From Pseudomonadota bacterium (GTDB lineage Bacteria > Pseudomonadota > Gammaproteobacteria > Acidithiobacillales > Acidithiobacillaceae), in the NCBI GenBank assembly GCA_021840785.1, contig JAKBXD010000014.1:1-19704 (forward strand): a DNA stretch of 19,704 bases. The letters run 5' to 3'. The notes under the pieces were generated by a model. The model was not told the DNA's origin, searched no databases, and worked only from the letters and a program-made list of their open reading frames with translations. This document shows, piece after piece, positions 1 to 8,787 of the stretch (positions are counted from its first letter, which is position 1; each line of letters starts with the position of its first letter). The position numbers were made by a program, and so were the translations under genes.

Positions 1-127
1 CATAATGACGATCACGGGTGAGCCCCGGGAAATCCGCCACCAACGCCTCACGGGTACGCGTCAGGCGATTGAAAAAGGTGGATTTACCCACATTGGGGCG
101 CCCTACCAGGGCGATAATCGCGGTCAT
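1..127 (-). CDS. der: Ribosome-assembly GTPase Der (EngA), N-terminal fragment
   Basis: This is the first 42 codons of Der, the double-GTPase-domain protein that acts in maturation of the 50S ribosomal subunit. The window edge cuts it off. The reading begins [19 protein letters not shown], which carries the first P-loop (GRPNVGKS, residues 9-16), and continues to the G2/switch I segment [10 protein letters not shown], both typical of Der. The ATG lies 10 bases after the bamB stop, with an AAGG stretch upstream that could act as a ribosome binding site. It is the last visible gene of the ndk-to-der block. The second GTPase domain and the KH-like domain fall outside the window, so intactness cannot be judged. 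Confidence 0.93.
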   Translation of the reverse strand, partial: MTAIIALVGRPNVGKSTFFNRLTRTREALVADFPGLTRDRHY

Positions 128-137
128 GAATGGAGCC

Positions 138-1325
138 TTAGCGCTTGGCCAGCTTGATTCGATACAATGTGCCCGCATCACTGAAGGCAAGAATCTGGCC
201 ATTTCCCAGGCAGACAGGCGTACTCTGAATACCGCTGTCGGACAGTCGCGTCTGGCCGACCCGGTGTCCCGTCTGCGGATCAACGACATAGAGATATCCG
301 GCATTATCCGTCGCCAGCAAGTCACTGCCACACAGGCCAAAACCGGTTATATAGTGCCCACTCAGGCGGTCATTGCGCCAAAGCACATCGCCGGAGTTGA
401 GGTCTACGGAGGATATCCGCCCGTCGGCATCGGCGACGAAGAGATGGCCATCGTCCAGTACGGGGGTCTGGTAGACGGACATCGGCACACTCCAGTTCTG
501 GGTACCGCCTTGTAACGCATAAGCGGCCAGATTCCCCTGATAGGCGGCGGCGATGACCTGATCCTTCGCGATCACCGGGCGCGCGGCCACATCTACCATG
601 CGAGCCAATTCATTACTGCCATGCGGTATGGCGACCTGCTCCCGCCAGAGCTCCGCACCGGACGACAAACTCAGCGCCACCACCGTTCCATCGGCAAAAC
701 CGGCATATACCACGCCGTCATGCACCGTAGGCGTAGCCACGGTGCGCAGGATGAGGGACGGCTCATTCATGGAGAATGTCCATTGCACCTTGCCATCTTT
801 AGGATCGAGTGCCCAAAGGTGACCATCCGCCGTCTGCACCAAAAGATGTCCGTCCACGGCGACTACCGGCGTGAGCACCTCGGAACTCAGCTGTACAGCC
901 CAGAGCTTGTGCCCGTCTTTGGCGGTCAACGCATACACTTTTCCCGCATCGGTACCCGCATAAACCACCCCGCCTGCCAGCGTCGGACCACGCGCCGTTC
1001 TGCCATCCAGGCTACGCATCCACATCTGGTGACCGCTATCCGTCATGCTGACCAGATGACCAGAAGCATCGGCGACCACCACCTGACCCTGGCCATGCGC
1101 GACCAGCGTTCCCTGATACGGATCAACTTGCCATATACCATACAGACGGGACTGCCATTCGGTGGAAAAAGATACCTTATCCTGCCCCTTGGTGATGGGC
1201 GGAGGTGCCTTGGGGGATGGGGTGGAATGGAACCAGGACATGATGCCACAGCCGTTCAGCAAGATCGCCAAAAAACCCAGCGCCACAGGGCGTCGGAAGG
1301 ATGAAAGAGAAATTCGCAAGGTCAT
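138..1325 (-). CDS. bamB: Outer-membrane protein assembly lipoprotein BamB
   Basis: BamB is the beta-propeller lipoprotein of the BAM complex, which inserts beta-barrel proteins into the outer membrane. The 395-residue product starts with a lipoprotein signal: basic residues, a hydrophobic stretch, then LLNGC with the lipidated cysteine at residue 26. A short Pro/Ser-rich linker follows. The rest is a series of PQQ-type propeller blades, for example [15 protein letters not shown] near residue 128 and [15 protein letters not shown] near 168. The segment [16 protein letters not shown] followed by YQGNLAAY resembles the BamB core closely. The ATG overlaps the yfgM stop in an ATGA, so translation is probably coupled. 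The position between yfgM and der is the standard one. Confidence 0.95.
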   Translation of the reverse strand: MTLRISLSSFRRPVALGFLAILLNGCGIMSWFHSTPSPKAPPPITKGQDKVSFSTEWQSRLYGIWQVDPYQGTLVAHGQGQVVVADASGHLVSMTDSGHQMWMRSLDGRTARGPTLAGGVVYAGTDAGKVYALTAKDGHKLWAVQLSSEVLTPVVAVDGHLLVQTADGHLWALDPKDGKVQWTFSMNEPSLILRTVATPTVHDGVVYAGFADGTVVALSLSSGAELWREQVAIPHGSNELARMVDVAARPVIAKDQVIAAAYQGNLAAYALQGGTQNWSVPMSVYQTPVLDDGHLFVADADGRISSVDLNSGDVLWRNDRLSGHYITGFGLCGSDLLATDNAGYLYVVDPQTGHRVGQTRLSDSGIQSTPVCLGNGQILAFSDAGTLYRIKLAKR

Positions 1326-1933
1326 GGTGCCACTCCAATGTTAGCCATCTTCATCTGCAGGTAACTGCGATAAGGATCAGCGGCTGGAAGCGCGACGATA
1401 GCCGACCGATAGGCCTGCATGGCTTTACCGTTTTGATGGAGTTCCACATAGGCATCCCCCTGGATTTCATCCTGCAGGGCGGCGAAGGCCACGTCCGTCG
1501 CCTTCAGTAAGTCCAGCGCTTTTTGTGCCTGTTTCTGCTTCAGATAAAGCCGGGCCAGACTGAGCTTCGCCATACTCTTCAGGCCCCTTGGGACGCTTCT
1601 GCTCTGGATGATGGTATTCAGATCTGTTTCCGCCGCGGGCATCTGATTGCTTTCACTGTCCATACGCGCCAAAAAAAAGTGGGCGAAAATGGCGTAGGGC
1701 GTGTGCCCATATTGATGCACCAGGGTGTCCGCACTGGCGCGTGCCGTACTGACCTGCCCGGCGACGCTGGCACCCACCAGTTCGTTATACAGTACGGCAG
1801 CCCGCTGCACTTGATTACGCTGGTATTTTTCGTAGCCAAAAAACCCCAGTGCCGCGAGCAAGATAATAATGGTACCCGCAACAAGAGAGATCCGGTGGCG
1901 ATAAAGGAATTCGGAGAGTTCTGGACCGGTCAC
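1322..1933 (-). CDS. yfgM: YfgM-like membrane-anchored TPR protein
   Basis: This 203-residue protein has a short cytoplasmic N-terminus, one transmembrane segment at about residues 15-34 (LVAGTIIILLAALGFFGY) and a periplasmic helical-repeat domain, the layout of YfgM. In E. coli YfgM is an ancillary SecYEG/PpiD partner linked to periplasmic chaperone traffic; that role is known for the family and not shown here. The start is GTG and overlaps the hisS stop as GTGA, which suggests coupling. Length matches the family (about 206 residues). The gene contains an A/T run of eight at 1671-1678 that encodes HFFLAR and is in frame. Confidence 0.88.
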   Translation of the reverse strand: MTGPELSEFLYRHRISLVAGTIIILLAALGFFGYEKYQRNQVQRAAVLYNELVGASVAGQVSTARASADTLVHQYGHTPYAIFAHFFLARMDSESNQMPAAETDLNTIIQSRSVPRGLKSMAKLSLARLYLKQKQAQKALDLLKATDVAFAALQDEIQGDAYVELHQNGKAMQAYRSAIVALPAADPYRSYLQMKMANIGVAP

Positions 1934-3249
1934 GATAAGGTTCTGACTGTAGCAAAATTGCGCACAGTATGGGGTGCAGGCTGCGGGAAATCAACGCCAA
2001 GACTACGCAGTCCTTCATGCAAAGCGTCAAGATCGCCCTGCCAACGGCCCTCTCCCGCCTGTTCCTTAAGGATCAGCGTCTCACCGGCGAGTTGCCCCGC
2101 GCCGATAACGGCCTGAAATCTGGCACGGGAACGCTCCGCCTGCTTCATGAGCGTCTTGAAAGTGGCGGGGCCACTGGTGACCACGGAGATACCCCCGTCT
2201 CGCAACCGCTCGGCGATTTGCCACGCAGGAGCAACCGCGGCATCCTCCAGAGCGCCAATAAACAGCAAAGGAGCAGCGGCTTTTGCCACCCGCCCCTGCA
2301 GCGCTTGCAAAGCGAGCAATCTTTCAAGCCCTACGGCAAATCCGATCGCCGCCGTCTCAGCACCGCCCAACTGTGCGACCAAACCGTCATAACGACCACC
2401 GGCCAGTACCGTACCTTGCGCGCCCAGCGCATCCGTCACCCATTCGAAGACCGTGCGGTTATAGTAATCCAGCCCGCGTACGAGGCTATGGTTGACCTGG
2501 TAAGGGATATCAAGCGCTGTCAGCAGCGACTGCAACAGGGCGAAATGTGCTGCAGAGTCTTCGTCCAAATGGTCCGCCAGATGCGGGGCCATGCGTGCGA
2601 TGTCCTGACAGGCGGGTACTTTGCAGTCAAGCACGCGGAGCGGGTTGCGCTCCATACGCTCCCGACAGTCGGCGCAGAGCTCCGCCCGGCGCGGGCGCAG
2701 ATAATCCAGGAGCATGCTTCTGTAGTGGGCACGCGCCGCCGGGCTTCCCAGCGAGTTGATCTGCAGCGCAGCGGTAACGCCAGCCGTCCGCAAAATTCGC
2801 GCCGATAGGGCGATCACCTCGGCATCGGTGCTCGCCGCAGGCAGCCCGAAGACCTCCACACCCAGTTGGTGAAACTGCCGGTAGCGTCCTTTCTGCGGAC
2901 GCTCATGGCGAAACATCGGCCCCATATAATAATAACGCGGGGTCTGACCGCGCATGCTCTGCGTTTGGATGGCGGCACGCACGCACCCCGCCGTCCCCTC
3001 CGGCCGCAGGGTGAGACTATCTCCATTGCGGTCGTCAAAGGTATACATCTCCTTCTGGACGATATCGGTCACATCGCCAATAGCGCGGGCAAACAGTTCC
3101 GTCGATTCCAGGAGCGGCAAACGCACTTCGCCGTAGTCGTAGAGCGCCAGCAATGTCCGCAGGTCACCTTCCAACGCCTGCCAACCCGCGCTCTCTTCCG
3201 GAAAAATGTCATTCATACCACGTACGGCCTGCAACACTTTACCCGCCAT
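1930..3249 (-). CDS. hisS: Histidine--tRNA ligase
   Basis: HisS charges tRNA-His with histidine in the cytoplasm. The 439-residue product is a class II synthetase. It shows LRPEGTAG (residues 81-88), motif 2 with the FRHERPQKGRYRQFHQ loop (113-128), the histidine-specific LVRGLDYYNRTVFEW motif (256-270), and motif 3 with AIGFAVGLERLL (301-312). A C-terminal anticodon-binding domain covers about residues 330-425. It is slightly longer than the E. coli enzyme (424). The ATG lies 33 bases from the ispG stop, preceded by a modest GGGA; a second ATG four bases upstream is out of frame. The stop overlaps the GTG of yfgM. Confidence 0.97.
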   Translation of the reverse strand: MAGKVLQAVRGMNDIFPEESAGWQALEGDLRTLLALYDYGEVRLPLLESTELFARAIGDVTDIVQKEMYTFDDRNGDSLTLRPEGTAGCVRAAIQTQSMRGQTPRYYYMGPMFRHERPQKGRYRQFHQLGVEVFGLPAASTDAEVIALSARILRTAGVTAALQINSLGSPAARAHYRSMLLDYLRPRRAELCADCRERMERNPLRVLDCKVPACQDIARMAPHLADHLDEDSAAHFALLQSLLTALDIPYQVNHSLVRGLDYYNRTVFEWVTDALGAQGTVLAGGRYDGLVAQLGGAETAAIGFAVGLERLLALQALQGRVAKAAAPLLFIGALEDAAVAPAWQIAERLRDGGISVVTSGPATFKTLMKQAERSRARFQAVIGAGQLAGETLILKEQAGEGRWQGDLDALHEGLRSLGVDFPQPAPHTVRNFATVRTLS

Positions 3250-3281
3250 GCATGTTCCCGGTTTGCAGCGCAGGAAGAGGC

Positions 3282-4382
3282 TCAGGCGTCATGTCGCGCT
3301 GCCTGCCGCTCGGCGATTTCCGCCCGAATCCGCTTTTCCAGTATATCGACGATATCGATATTCTCCACCCGCTCGACCTGCTTGCCACGATAGTAGAGAA
3401 TGCTGCGTTTATCCCCACCCGCCAAGCCGATATCCGCCTCCTTCGCTTCGCCGATACCATTCACCACGCAGCCGATCACCGAAACATCCATGGGTTCGAG
3501 GATATCTTCCAGACGCGCCTCCAAGGCATTGATGGTGGTAATGACGTCAAATTCCTGGCGGGAACAGGATGGACAGGCGATGAGATTAATCCCTTTCTGA
3601 CGCAAGTGCAGGCTCTTCAAAATATCGAAGCCGACGCGAATTTCCTCGACGGGGTCCGCCGCGAGGGAAATCCGGATCGTATCGCCGATGCCGTCGCGCA
3701 GAAGCAGACCAAGCCCGATGGCGGATTTGACGGTGCCCGAGCGCAGACCGCCGGCTTCGGTGATACCCAGGTGCAGCGGGTAATCCACCTTTTCCGAGAG
3801 CAGCCGGTAAGCGCTCACGGCAAGATAAATATCGGAGGCCTTGACACTGATTTTCACATCATGAAAATTCAATTCGTCGAGAATACTCACATGGCGCAAG
3901 GCAGACTCCACCAATGCCTCCGCCGTGGGCTCCCCGTATTTTTCCTGGATATCCTTTTCCAAGGACCCGGCATTGACCCCGATACGGATGGGAATGCCCT
4001 TGTCCTTGGCCATTTCCACCACCAGCCGCGTTTTATCCAGAGAACCGATATTTCCGGGATTGATGCGCAGACCATCGACACCATCTACCATCACCTGCAA
4101 AGCAATACGGTGATCGAAGTGGATATCGGCGACCAGAGGGGTTTCCACCTGGGCGCGGATCGCCTTAAAGGCTTCCGCGGCATCCATGCTGGGTACGGAC
4201 ACCCGGACGATATCGGCGCCGACCGCTTCCAGACGCCGGATTTGCGCGACCGTGGCGGCGACATCACGGGTCTCCGTATTGGTCATGCTTTGTACGCTAA
4301 TGGGAGCGTCGCCGCCAATGGCTACGTTACCCACGTGAATTTGCCGGGTCTTACGCCGTTTTATGGGAGATTCATGGTGCAT
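3282..4382 (-). CDS. ispG: 4-hydroxy-3-methylbut-2-enyl diphosphate synthase (flavodoxin/ferredoxin), IspG
   Basis: IspG (GcpE) carries out the penultimate step of the MEP isoprenoid pathway, the reductive conversion of MEcPP to HMBPP, using a [4Fe-4S] cluster. The product has 366 residues from ATG 4382. The cluster ligands are visible as C270 and C273 ([11 protein letters not shown]) and C305 (GCVVNGIGE), with E312 in the same motif; this numbering agrees with E. coli. The N-terminal TIM-barrel part has the usual HVGNVAIGG and [11 protein letters not shown] segments. I chose the start at MHHESP because it has GAGG eight bases upstream and fits family length. An open frame runs 20 codons further up inside rodZ and looks spurious. 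The start overlaps the rodZ end by 11 bases. Confidence 0.96.
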   Translation of the reverse strand: MHHESPIKRRKTRQIHVGNVAIGGDAPISVQSMTNTETRDVAATVAQIRRLEAVGADIVRVSVPSMDAAEAFKAIRAQVETPLVADIHFDHRIALQVMVDGVDGLRINPGNIGSLDKTRLVVEMAKDKGIPIRIGVNAGSLEKDIQEKYGEPTAEALVESALRHVSILDELNFHDVKISVKASDIYLAVSAYRLLSEKVDYPLHLGITEAGGLRSGTVKSAIGLGLLLRDGIGDTIRISLAADPVEEIRVGFDILKSLHLRQKGINLIACPSCSRQEFDVITTINALEARLEDILEPMDVSVIGCVVNGIGEAKEADIGLAGGDKRSILYYRGKQVERVENIDIVDILEKRIRAEIAERQAARHDA

Positions 4383-5355
4383 GGGAGGCCTCGCTGGAAA
4401 CGGCTGCGGTACTGGGCACCGCTGCCGGTGATGAAACCACACTCGCTATCGGCAGTGCGGAGGATGGCACCTGACTGTGGGTGACGGCCATAACATGGGC
4501 GCCACTGACAGAGGTACTGATGGTCGATGCGGTACCAATCTGCAATCTGGCCACCCCCAGAGCGTTGGCGGGCAGTGGCGCTGGCTTACCATTATAGCTG
4601 ATGACAACAGCACTGGCCTTGCCTACCAGGACATGATAGGGCGGCGAGCCGGAATCGACGCGCAAGACATTGCCGCGACGTCCCAGGACAGCGAGCAGGG
4701 TTTTTCCGGAGGCGTCTTTGACCTGCACCCAACAGTCCGCGCTGAACTGGAACGTCAGCCCAGGACCAGTCGCTGCGGTCGCAAATTGGGTTACCCCAAC
4801 CGGAACAGCAGATTGACCAGGCGCCACCGCCGAAGCCTGAGTCGCCGCATGCGGCGCCAGAACGACCGGTGATATGCTGGGTGCGGCGCTGACCGCCGGC
4901 GCAGAAACCGCCGGATGCTTCACCGCCGCCGGCGAAGCAGTCATGGTGACAGGCAAACTCTGCGCCTGCTGCTGACTCCAGAACCACCAGGCCGCCACAA
5001 TAACGGCTATCATGACCAGTGCGGAGAACGTCAGCATGCGTCGACTATAATCCAGCAGCGGACCTTCACAGTTGGGCAGCACGTTTTCCGATGGGTGCAG
5101 CCCCGACCCCTCGTTGGAAGCATCATACGTCTTCAGAAGAGGTTCCGGATCCAACTCCAGCAGACGCGCATAATTCTTCAGAAAACCGCGTGCGAAAGCC
5201 GCACCGGGCAAGGCGGCGTAATTACCTTCTTCCAAATTCTTTACCTGCACTTCGGTAATACGCAATCGCTCGGCAACCTGGCGCAGGCTCCAGCCATGCG
5301 CTTCCCGCGATGTCCGTAAGTCCTGGGAAATATCGTCTCCGGTTATCGGGTCCAT
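4372..5355 (-). CDS. rodZ: Cytoskeletal membrane protein RodZ
   Basis: RodZ links MreB filaments to the elongasome and helps set rod shape. The 327-residue product has an N-terminal Cro-like helix-turn-helix domain (about 10-70, with [21 protein letters not shown]), a juxtamembrane basic segment (SRR), one transmembrane helix at about 107-126 and an Ala/Pro/Ser-rich periplasmic linker. The C-terminal DUF4115 beta domain runs from about 198 to 275 ([20 protein letters not shown] ... [10 protein letters not shown]). A further 50 or so residues rich in Ser, Ala and Val follow; E. coli RodZ ends soon after the equivalent VARL segment. The gene sits between pilW and ispG as in other gammaproteobacteria, 12 bases after the pilW stop. 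Confidence 0.93.
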   Translation of the reverse strand: MDPITGDDISQDLRTSREAHGWSLRQVAERLRITEVQVKNLEEGNYAALPGAAFARGFLKNYARLLELDPEPLLKTYDASNEGSGLHPSENVLPNCEGPLLDYSRRMLTFSALVMIAVIVAAWWFWSQQQAQSLPVTMTASPAAVKHPAVSAPAVSAAPSISPVVLAPHAATQASAVAPGQSAVPVGVTQFATAATGPGLTFQFSADCWVQVKDASGKTLLAVLGRRGNVLRVDSGSPPYHVLVGKASAVVISYNGKPAPLPANALGVARLQIGTASTISTSVSGAHVMAVTHSQVPSSALPIASVVSSPAAVPSTAAVSSEASHAP

Positions 5356-5367
5356 GGCTCCGCCACC

Positions 5368-6210
5368 TCAACCATTTTGTAATAATAATTGCTGCGCCTG
5401 CTTGCCCGCCACAGAATAGGGTGATGCCGTCACGCAACGCTGCCAAAAAGACTGCGCCTGCGTTGTTCGCCCTTGTTGAGCGGCGATCCGCCCCGCCAAC
5501 AAGAGCGCATCGGCATTATCGGGCTCCTGCGCCAAGACCACCCGCAAGTGATCGAAGGCGGCGTCTGCCTTACCCGCCTTAAAGTCCAGCTCGGCAAGCA
5601 TCTGCAGGGCGGGCGGATAGTTGGGGACCAGATAGAGTGCCCGGTTCAGGGCGTCGCGCGCTGCCGACAAGTCCTTAAGCCCCGCGTAGGCTTGCGCAAG
5701 GTTGATCCAGGCGAACTGCGGCGTACTATACAAAGGATCGGCCGTGGCCCGCTTTAACTCGACGAGAGCTTCCGCGTAGCTACCGGAATTGACGAGGAAA
5801 GCACCGTAATTATTGAGATACTCTGGATTTTTTGGATCCATGGAGAGGGCCCGGAGAAAGGCTTTACGTGCCAGTTCCTTCTGCCGCAACTGCTCATACG
5901 CCAAGCCCATGATATTATAGGCGTCAGCGTAGTTGCGGTTATCGGCGATCGCCAACCGCAATTCACGGATCGCCTGCCGGGGATGACCATCCTGCAAATA
6001 AGCGCTACCGAGAGAGGTATAGATGCCTGCCTTGGCTTTATCGGTATTGGCGGGTGTCGGCTTGAAGCCTGAAGAGGCGGCGTTGGCCTTGTGTTCATGG
6101 GCGATAAACGCGGCCATTTGCTGCTCAGGCGTAGTCGCCTCATTGCCGCCAAAGAGCCCGCAACCATTCAGGAGAAGCACGCCCATACCCAATCCCGCGA
6201 ACCTTCTCAT
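5368..6210 (-). CDS. pilW: Type IV pilus biogenesis/stability lipoprotein PilW (PilF)
   Basis: PilW/PilF is an outer-membrane lipoprotein pilotin needed for assembly or stability of the type IV pilus secretin. The 280-residue product begins with a short lipoprotein signal ending in LLLNGC, lipid cysteine at residue 17. Most of the rest is tandem tetratricopeptide repeats, for example [40 protein letters not shown] and [21 protein letters not shown] Gly/Asn/Thr linker separates the lipid anchor from the repeats. The ATG overlaps the rlmN stop (ATGA). The rlmN-pilW-rodZ order is the conserved one and supports the name. With pilZ near 18 kb it implies that this organism makes type IV pili. Confidence 0.9.
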   Translation of the reverse strand: MRRFAGLGMGVLLLNGCGLFGGNEATTPEQQMAAFIAHEHKANAASSGFKPTPANTDKAKAGIYTSLGSAYLQDGHPRQAIRELRLAIADNRNYADAYNIMGLAYEQLRQKELARKAFLRALSMDPKNPEYLNNYGAFLVNSGSYAEALVELKRATADPLYSTPQFAWINLAQAYAGLKDLSAARDALNRALYLVPNYPPALQMLAELDFKAGKADAAFDHLRVVLAQEPDNADALLLAGRIAAQQGRTTQAQSFWQRCVTASPYSVAGKQAQQLLLQNG

Positions 6211-7298
6211 GAATGCACCGCCAGGGGAATACTGCGCCGGCCATCACGCACCTGCCCGGCCAACTGGCCGCAGGCGGCGGCGATGTCATCGCCACGCGGT
6301 CGGCGCGTAACCGCCATCACGTCACCGCGCAGGATGATGTCGCGGAAAGCATCGATGCGCGCCTGTGGCGACCTTTTATAATTTGAACCGGGAAAGGGAT
6401 TAAAGGGGATCAAATTTACCATGGCGGGGATGTCCCGCAGCAAGCGGAGGAGTTCCCGGGCATGGCCGTCGGCATCATTGAGACCATCCAGCATCACATA
6501 TTCGAAAGTGATACGGCGCCGGGGCGGCAGGGGGTAGCGGCGGCAGGCGGCGAGCAGTTCCGCCAGCGGATAGTGGCGGTTTACTGGCACGAGAATGTCG
6601 CGGATATCATCGCGGCTGGCATGCAAACTGATCGCGAGATTGACCGGGCTTTCCGTACCCAGCCGATCCATGCCCGGCACCACCCCCGCCGTGCTGACGG
6701 TAATGCGCCGCGCACCCAAACCGTAGGCATAATCGTCGCGCAGCAAATCCAGCGCAGGTAATACATGACGCAAATTGAGTAACGGCTCACCCATACCCAT
6801 GAACACCACGTTGGTGATGGCATTCAGACCCAGCAAGCGGCGCGCCACGCGCACCTGGGCGATTATTTCGTGGGTTTCCAGGTTGCGGCTCAGCCCTTGC
6901 GCGCCGGTGGCGCAGAAACTGCATGCCAGCGAGCAGCCCACCTGGGAAGAAATGCACAGCGTGCCACGGTCCTCTTCAGGAATAAAAACCGTTTCGATCG
7001 CATTGCCATCAGGAAGCTTCAACAGCCATTTGCGGGTGCCATCCGCCGCCAGTTGATCAGCAATAATTTCCGGTTCATCCAGAATGGTCTCAGCGGCGAG
7101 TCGGGTGCGGAGGGCTTTGCTGATGTTACTCATGGCCGCGAAATCCGTCACCTGACGGGTATGCAGCCATTGCAAAATCTGGTTGGCACGAAAGGGGGAC
7201 TCTCCCCAGGTGCGCAGCAATCCGGCGAGGGACTGGCGATCCAGTCCCAGCAGGTGTGGCCATACGGCCTTGGTAACTACAGAAGAATCGCCTATCAT
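6207..7298 (-). CDS. rlmN: Dual-specificity 23S rRNA/tRNA adenine-C2 methyltransferase RlmN
   Basis: RlmN is a radical SAM enzyme that methylates C2 of A2503 in 23S rRNA and of A37 in a set of tRNAs. The 363-residue product has the cluster motif CSLACSFC (C122, C126, C129). The two catalytic cysteines are also present: C115 in [10 protein letters not shown] and C343 near the C-terminus in [15 protein letters not shown]. Their spacing matches E. coli (C118 with C125, and C355). The [11 protein letters not shown]-binding motif is near 168-175. The ATG directly follows the ndk stop with no bases between, so coupling is likely. The 3' end overlaps pilW by four bases. Confidence 0.97.
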   Translation of the reverse strand: MIGDSSVVTKAVWPHLLGLDRQSLAGLLRTWGESPFRANQILQWLHTRQVTDFAAMSNISKALRTRLAAETILDEPEIIADQLAADGTRKWLLKLPDGNAIETVFIPEEDRGTLCISSQVGCSLACSFCATGAQGLSRNLETHEIIAQVRVARRLLGLNAITNVVFMGMGEPLLNLRHVLPALDLLRDDYAYGLGARRITVSTAGVVPGMDRLGTESPVNLAISLHASRDDIRDILVPVNRHYPLAELLAACRRYPLPPRRRITFEYVMLDGLNDADGHARELLRLLRDIPAMVNLIPFNPFPGSNYKRSPQARIDAFRDIILRGDVMAVTRRPRGDDIAAACGQLAGQVRDGRRSIPLAVHS

Positions 7299-7724
7299 TC
7301 AGCGCGAAAAAATCTCCCGTTGGCCAAAAAAGTAGCCGATTTCCCATGCCGCGGTCTCAGCGCTGTCTGAGCCATGCACGGCGTTGGCATCGATGCTGTC
7401 GGCAAAGTCCGCACGAATCGTCCCCGCAGCGGCATCTTTGGGGTTGGTCGCGCCCATCAGATCACGGTTTTTGGCGATGGCGCCCTCGCCCTCCAACACC
7501 GTAACCACTACCGGGCCACTGCTCATGAAATCGCACAGCTCGCCGTAAAACGGACGCGCTTTGTGTACTGCATAAAACCCTCCCGCCTCATCACGGCTGA
7601 GGTGCATCATCTTGGTGGCAGCGACACGCAGGCCCGCCTGTTCGAAACGGCCAAGAATGGCGCCGATGGCATTTTTCTGAACGGCGTCGGGTTTGATGAT
7701 AGAAAGAGTACGCTCAACAGCCAT
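7299..7724 (-). CDS. ndk: Nucleoside diphosphate kinase
   Basis: Ndk transfers the gamma phosphate between nucleoside triphosphates and diphosphates through a phosphohistidine. The 141-residue product starts [15 protein letters not shown] and carries the active-site histidine H117 in NAVHGSD, with the usual [11 protein letters not shown] and [11 protein letters not shown] motifs. The start at 7724 is set by family length and by GAGGA six bases upstream of the ATG. The frame stays open 33 codons further up but that part has no family match. Ndk is the first gene of the ndk-rlmN-pilW-rodZ-ispG-hisS-yfgM-bamB-der block and has its own likely promoter. Confidence 0.97.
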   Translation of the reverse strand: MAVERTLSIIKPDAVQKNAIGAILGRFEQAGLRVAATKMMHLSRDEAGGFYAVHKARPFYGELCDFMSSGPVVVTVLEGEGAIAKNRDLMGATNPKDAAAGTIRADFADSIDANAVHGSDSAETAAWEIGYFFGQREIFSR

Positions 7725-7759
7725 AAATTCCTCAATGGGGGTAAAATTAAAGTCGCCAT

Positions 7760-7788
7760 AGGCTAGCATTCTGCAGTTTCTCTGGCAA
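7760..7788 (-). promoter_or_regulatory. Putative sigma70-type promoter for the ndk block
   Basis: The 136 bases between miaA and ndk (7725-7860) hold no gene. Within them the minus strand reads TTGCCA (7783-7788, five of six matches to the -35 consensus), a 17-base spacer, then TAGCCT (7760-7765), a weaker -10. Transcription would start near 7753, giving a leader of roughly 28 bases with GAGGA before the ndk ATG. Spacing and position are good, but this is a sequence match only. I see no convincing terminator after miaA in the same gap. Confidence 0.5.
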
Positions 7789-7860
7789 TCCGGGACGCAT
7801 ATCCGGGGAGCAATCGTTATCACGCCCGGCGCAAAATATTCGACATTGCGAGATCAACCC

Positions 7861-8787
7861 CTAACGGGCATTTTTCTGCTGAAAATCAGAGAAGGATTGT
7901 AACAACAGTGACGCCGCATCCCCCCGTGTGGGGTCAAGGTAACAATGCGCTGATTCCCTCTTAAACCAGGTATCCTGGCGCTTGGCCAGTTGGCGGGTCG
8001 CCGCCAGTGCCGCCTGATAGGCCTCTGCGGCACTGTAGAGGCCGTCATGCCAGGCGAAGTATTGGCGGTAACCCACGGCGCGCATGGCGGGCAATTCCGG
8101 CGCGTAGTGACGTTGGCGCAGGGATTCCAGTTCTTCCAAAAAACCCTCTGCCAGCATGGCATCAAGGCGCTGCGCGATGCGCTGATGTAACCAGGTCCGG
8201 GGCGGACGCAGGATGATCTTGTAGAGCGGACCGGGGAACGCTCCCTGCCAATGGCGATGAGCGCTGATCGAGGCGCCGGAACTCAGAATCATTTCCAGCG
8301 CGCGTTGAATGCGTTGCCGATCATGGGGGGCGATAGCCGCAGCGGTTTCCGGATCCAGGGTCGCGAGGCGCTGGTGTAGTGCCGGCCACCCCGCCGTCTC
8401 TGCTGCCGCCACCAGATCCTGGCGCAGGGCGGGATCGGCGGGGGGTAACGCATCAATACCACGCTCCAGCGCGCGGAAATACAGACCCGTGCCACCCACC
8501 AACAGCGGGATGCGATCGCGTTCCCGCGCCAGCGCAATGCAGCGCAGGGCATCTTCGCGAAACAGACCCGCCGAATAAGCTGCGTCGGGCTCCCGGATAT
8601 CGACCAGTGCGTGCGGATATCGCTGGCGCAGAGTCGGGCTGGGTTTAGCGCTGCCGATATCAAAGTGGCGATACACCAGCAACGAGTCGACACTGATAAT
8701 GTCTACCGGCAGCATATCGGCCAGACGCAAGGCCAGATCGGTCTTGCCACTGGCGGTCGGACCCATCAGAAAAATGGCGGGAATCAT
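7861..8787 (-). CDS. miaA: tRNA dimethylallyltransferase MiaA
   Basis: MiaA adds a dimethylallyl group to N6 of A37 in tRNAs that read codons starting with U. The product is 308 residues from ATG 8787. It begins MIPAIFLMGPTASGKTDLAL with the P-loop at residues 9-16, followed by ISVDSLLVYRHFDIGSAKPS and the VGGTGLYFRAL segment near 97-107, all standard for the family. The ATG overlaps the mutL stop (ATGA), which sets the start; an open frame upstream of it lies inside mutL. No hfq follows, unlike in E. coli; the next gene is ndk across a promoter-bearing gap. Confidence 0.97.
   Translation of the reverse strand: MIPAIFLMGPTASGKTDLALRLADMLPVDIISVDSLLVYRHFDIGSAKPSPTLRQRYPHALVDIREPDAAYSAGLFREDALRCIALARERDRIPLLVGGTGLYFRALERGIDALPPADPALRQDLVAAAETAGWPALHQRLATLDPETAAAIAPHDRQRIQRALEMILSSGASISAHRHWQGAFPGPLYKIILRPPRTWLHQRIAQRLDAMLAEGFLEELESLRQRHYAPELPAMRAVGYRQYFAWHDGLYSAAEAYQAALAATRQLAKRQDTWFKRESAHCYLDPTRGDAASLLLQSFSDFQQKNAR

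Noticed and set aside
3153..4484. 443-codon open frame on the plus strand
   Set aside because: It is the antisense shadow of ispG and the start of hisS; no domain is recognisable and IspG carries all its cluster ligands on the other strand.
7725..7823. N-terminal extension of Ndk to 7823
   Set aside because: It would translate the promoter region; Ndk normally begins [13 protein letters not shown] and GAGGA sits before that ATG.
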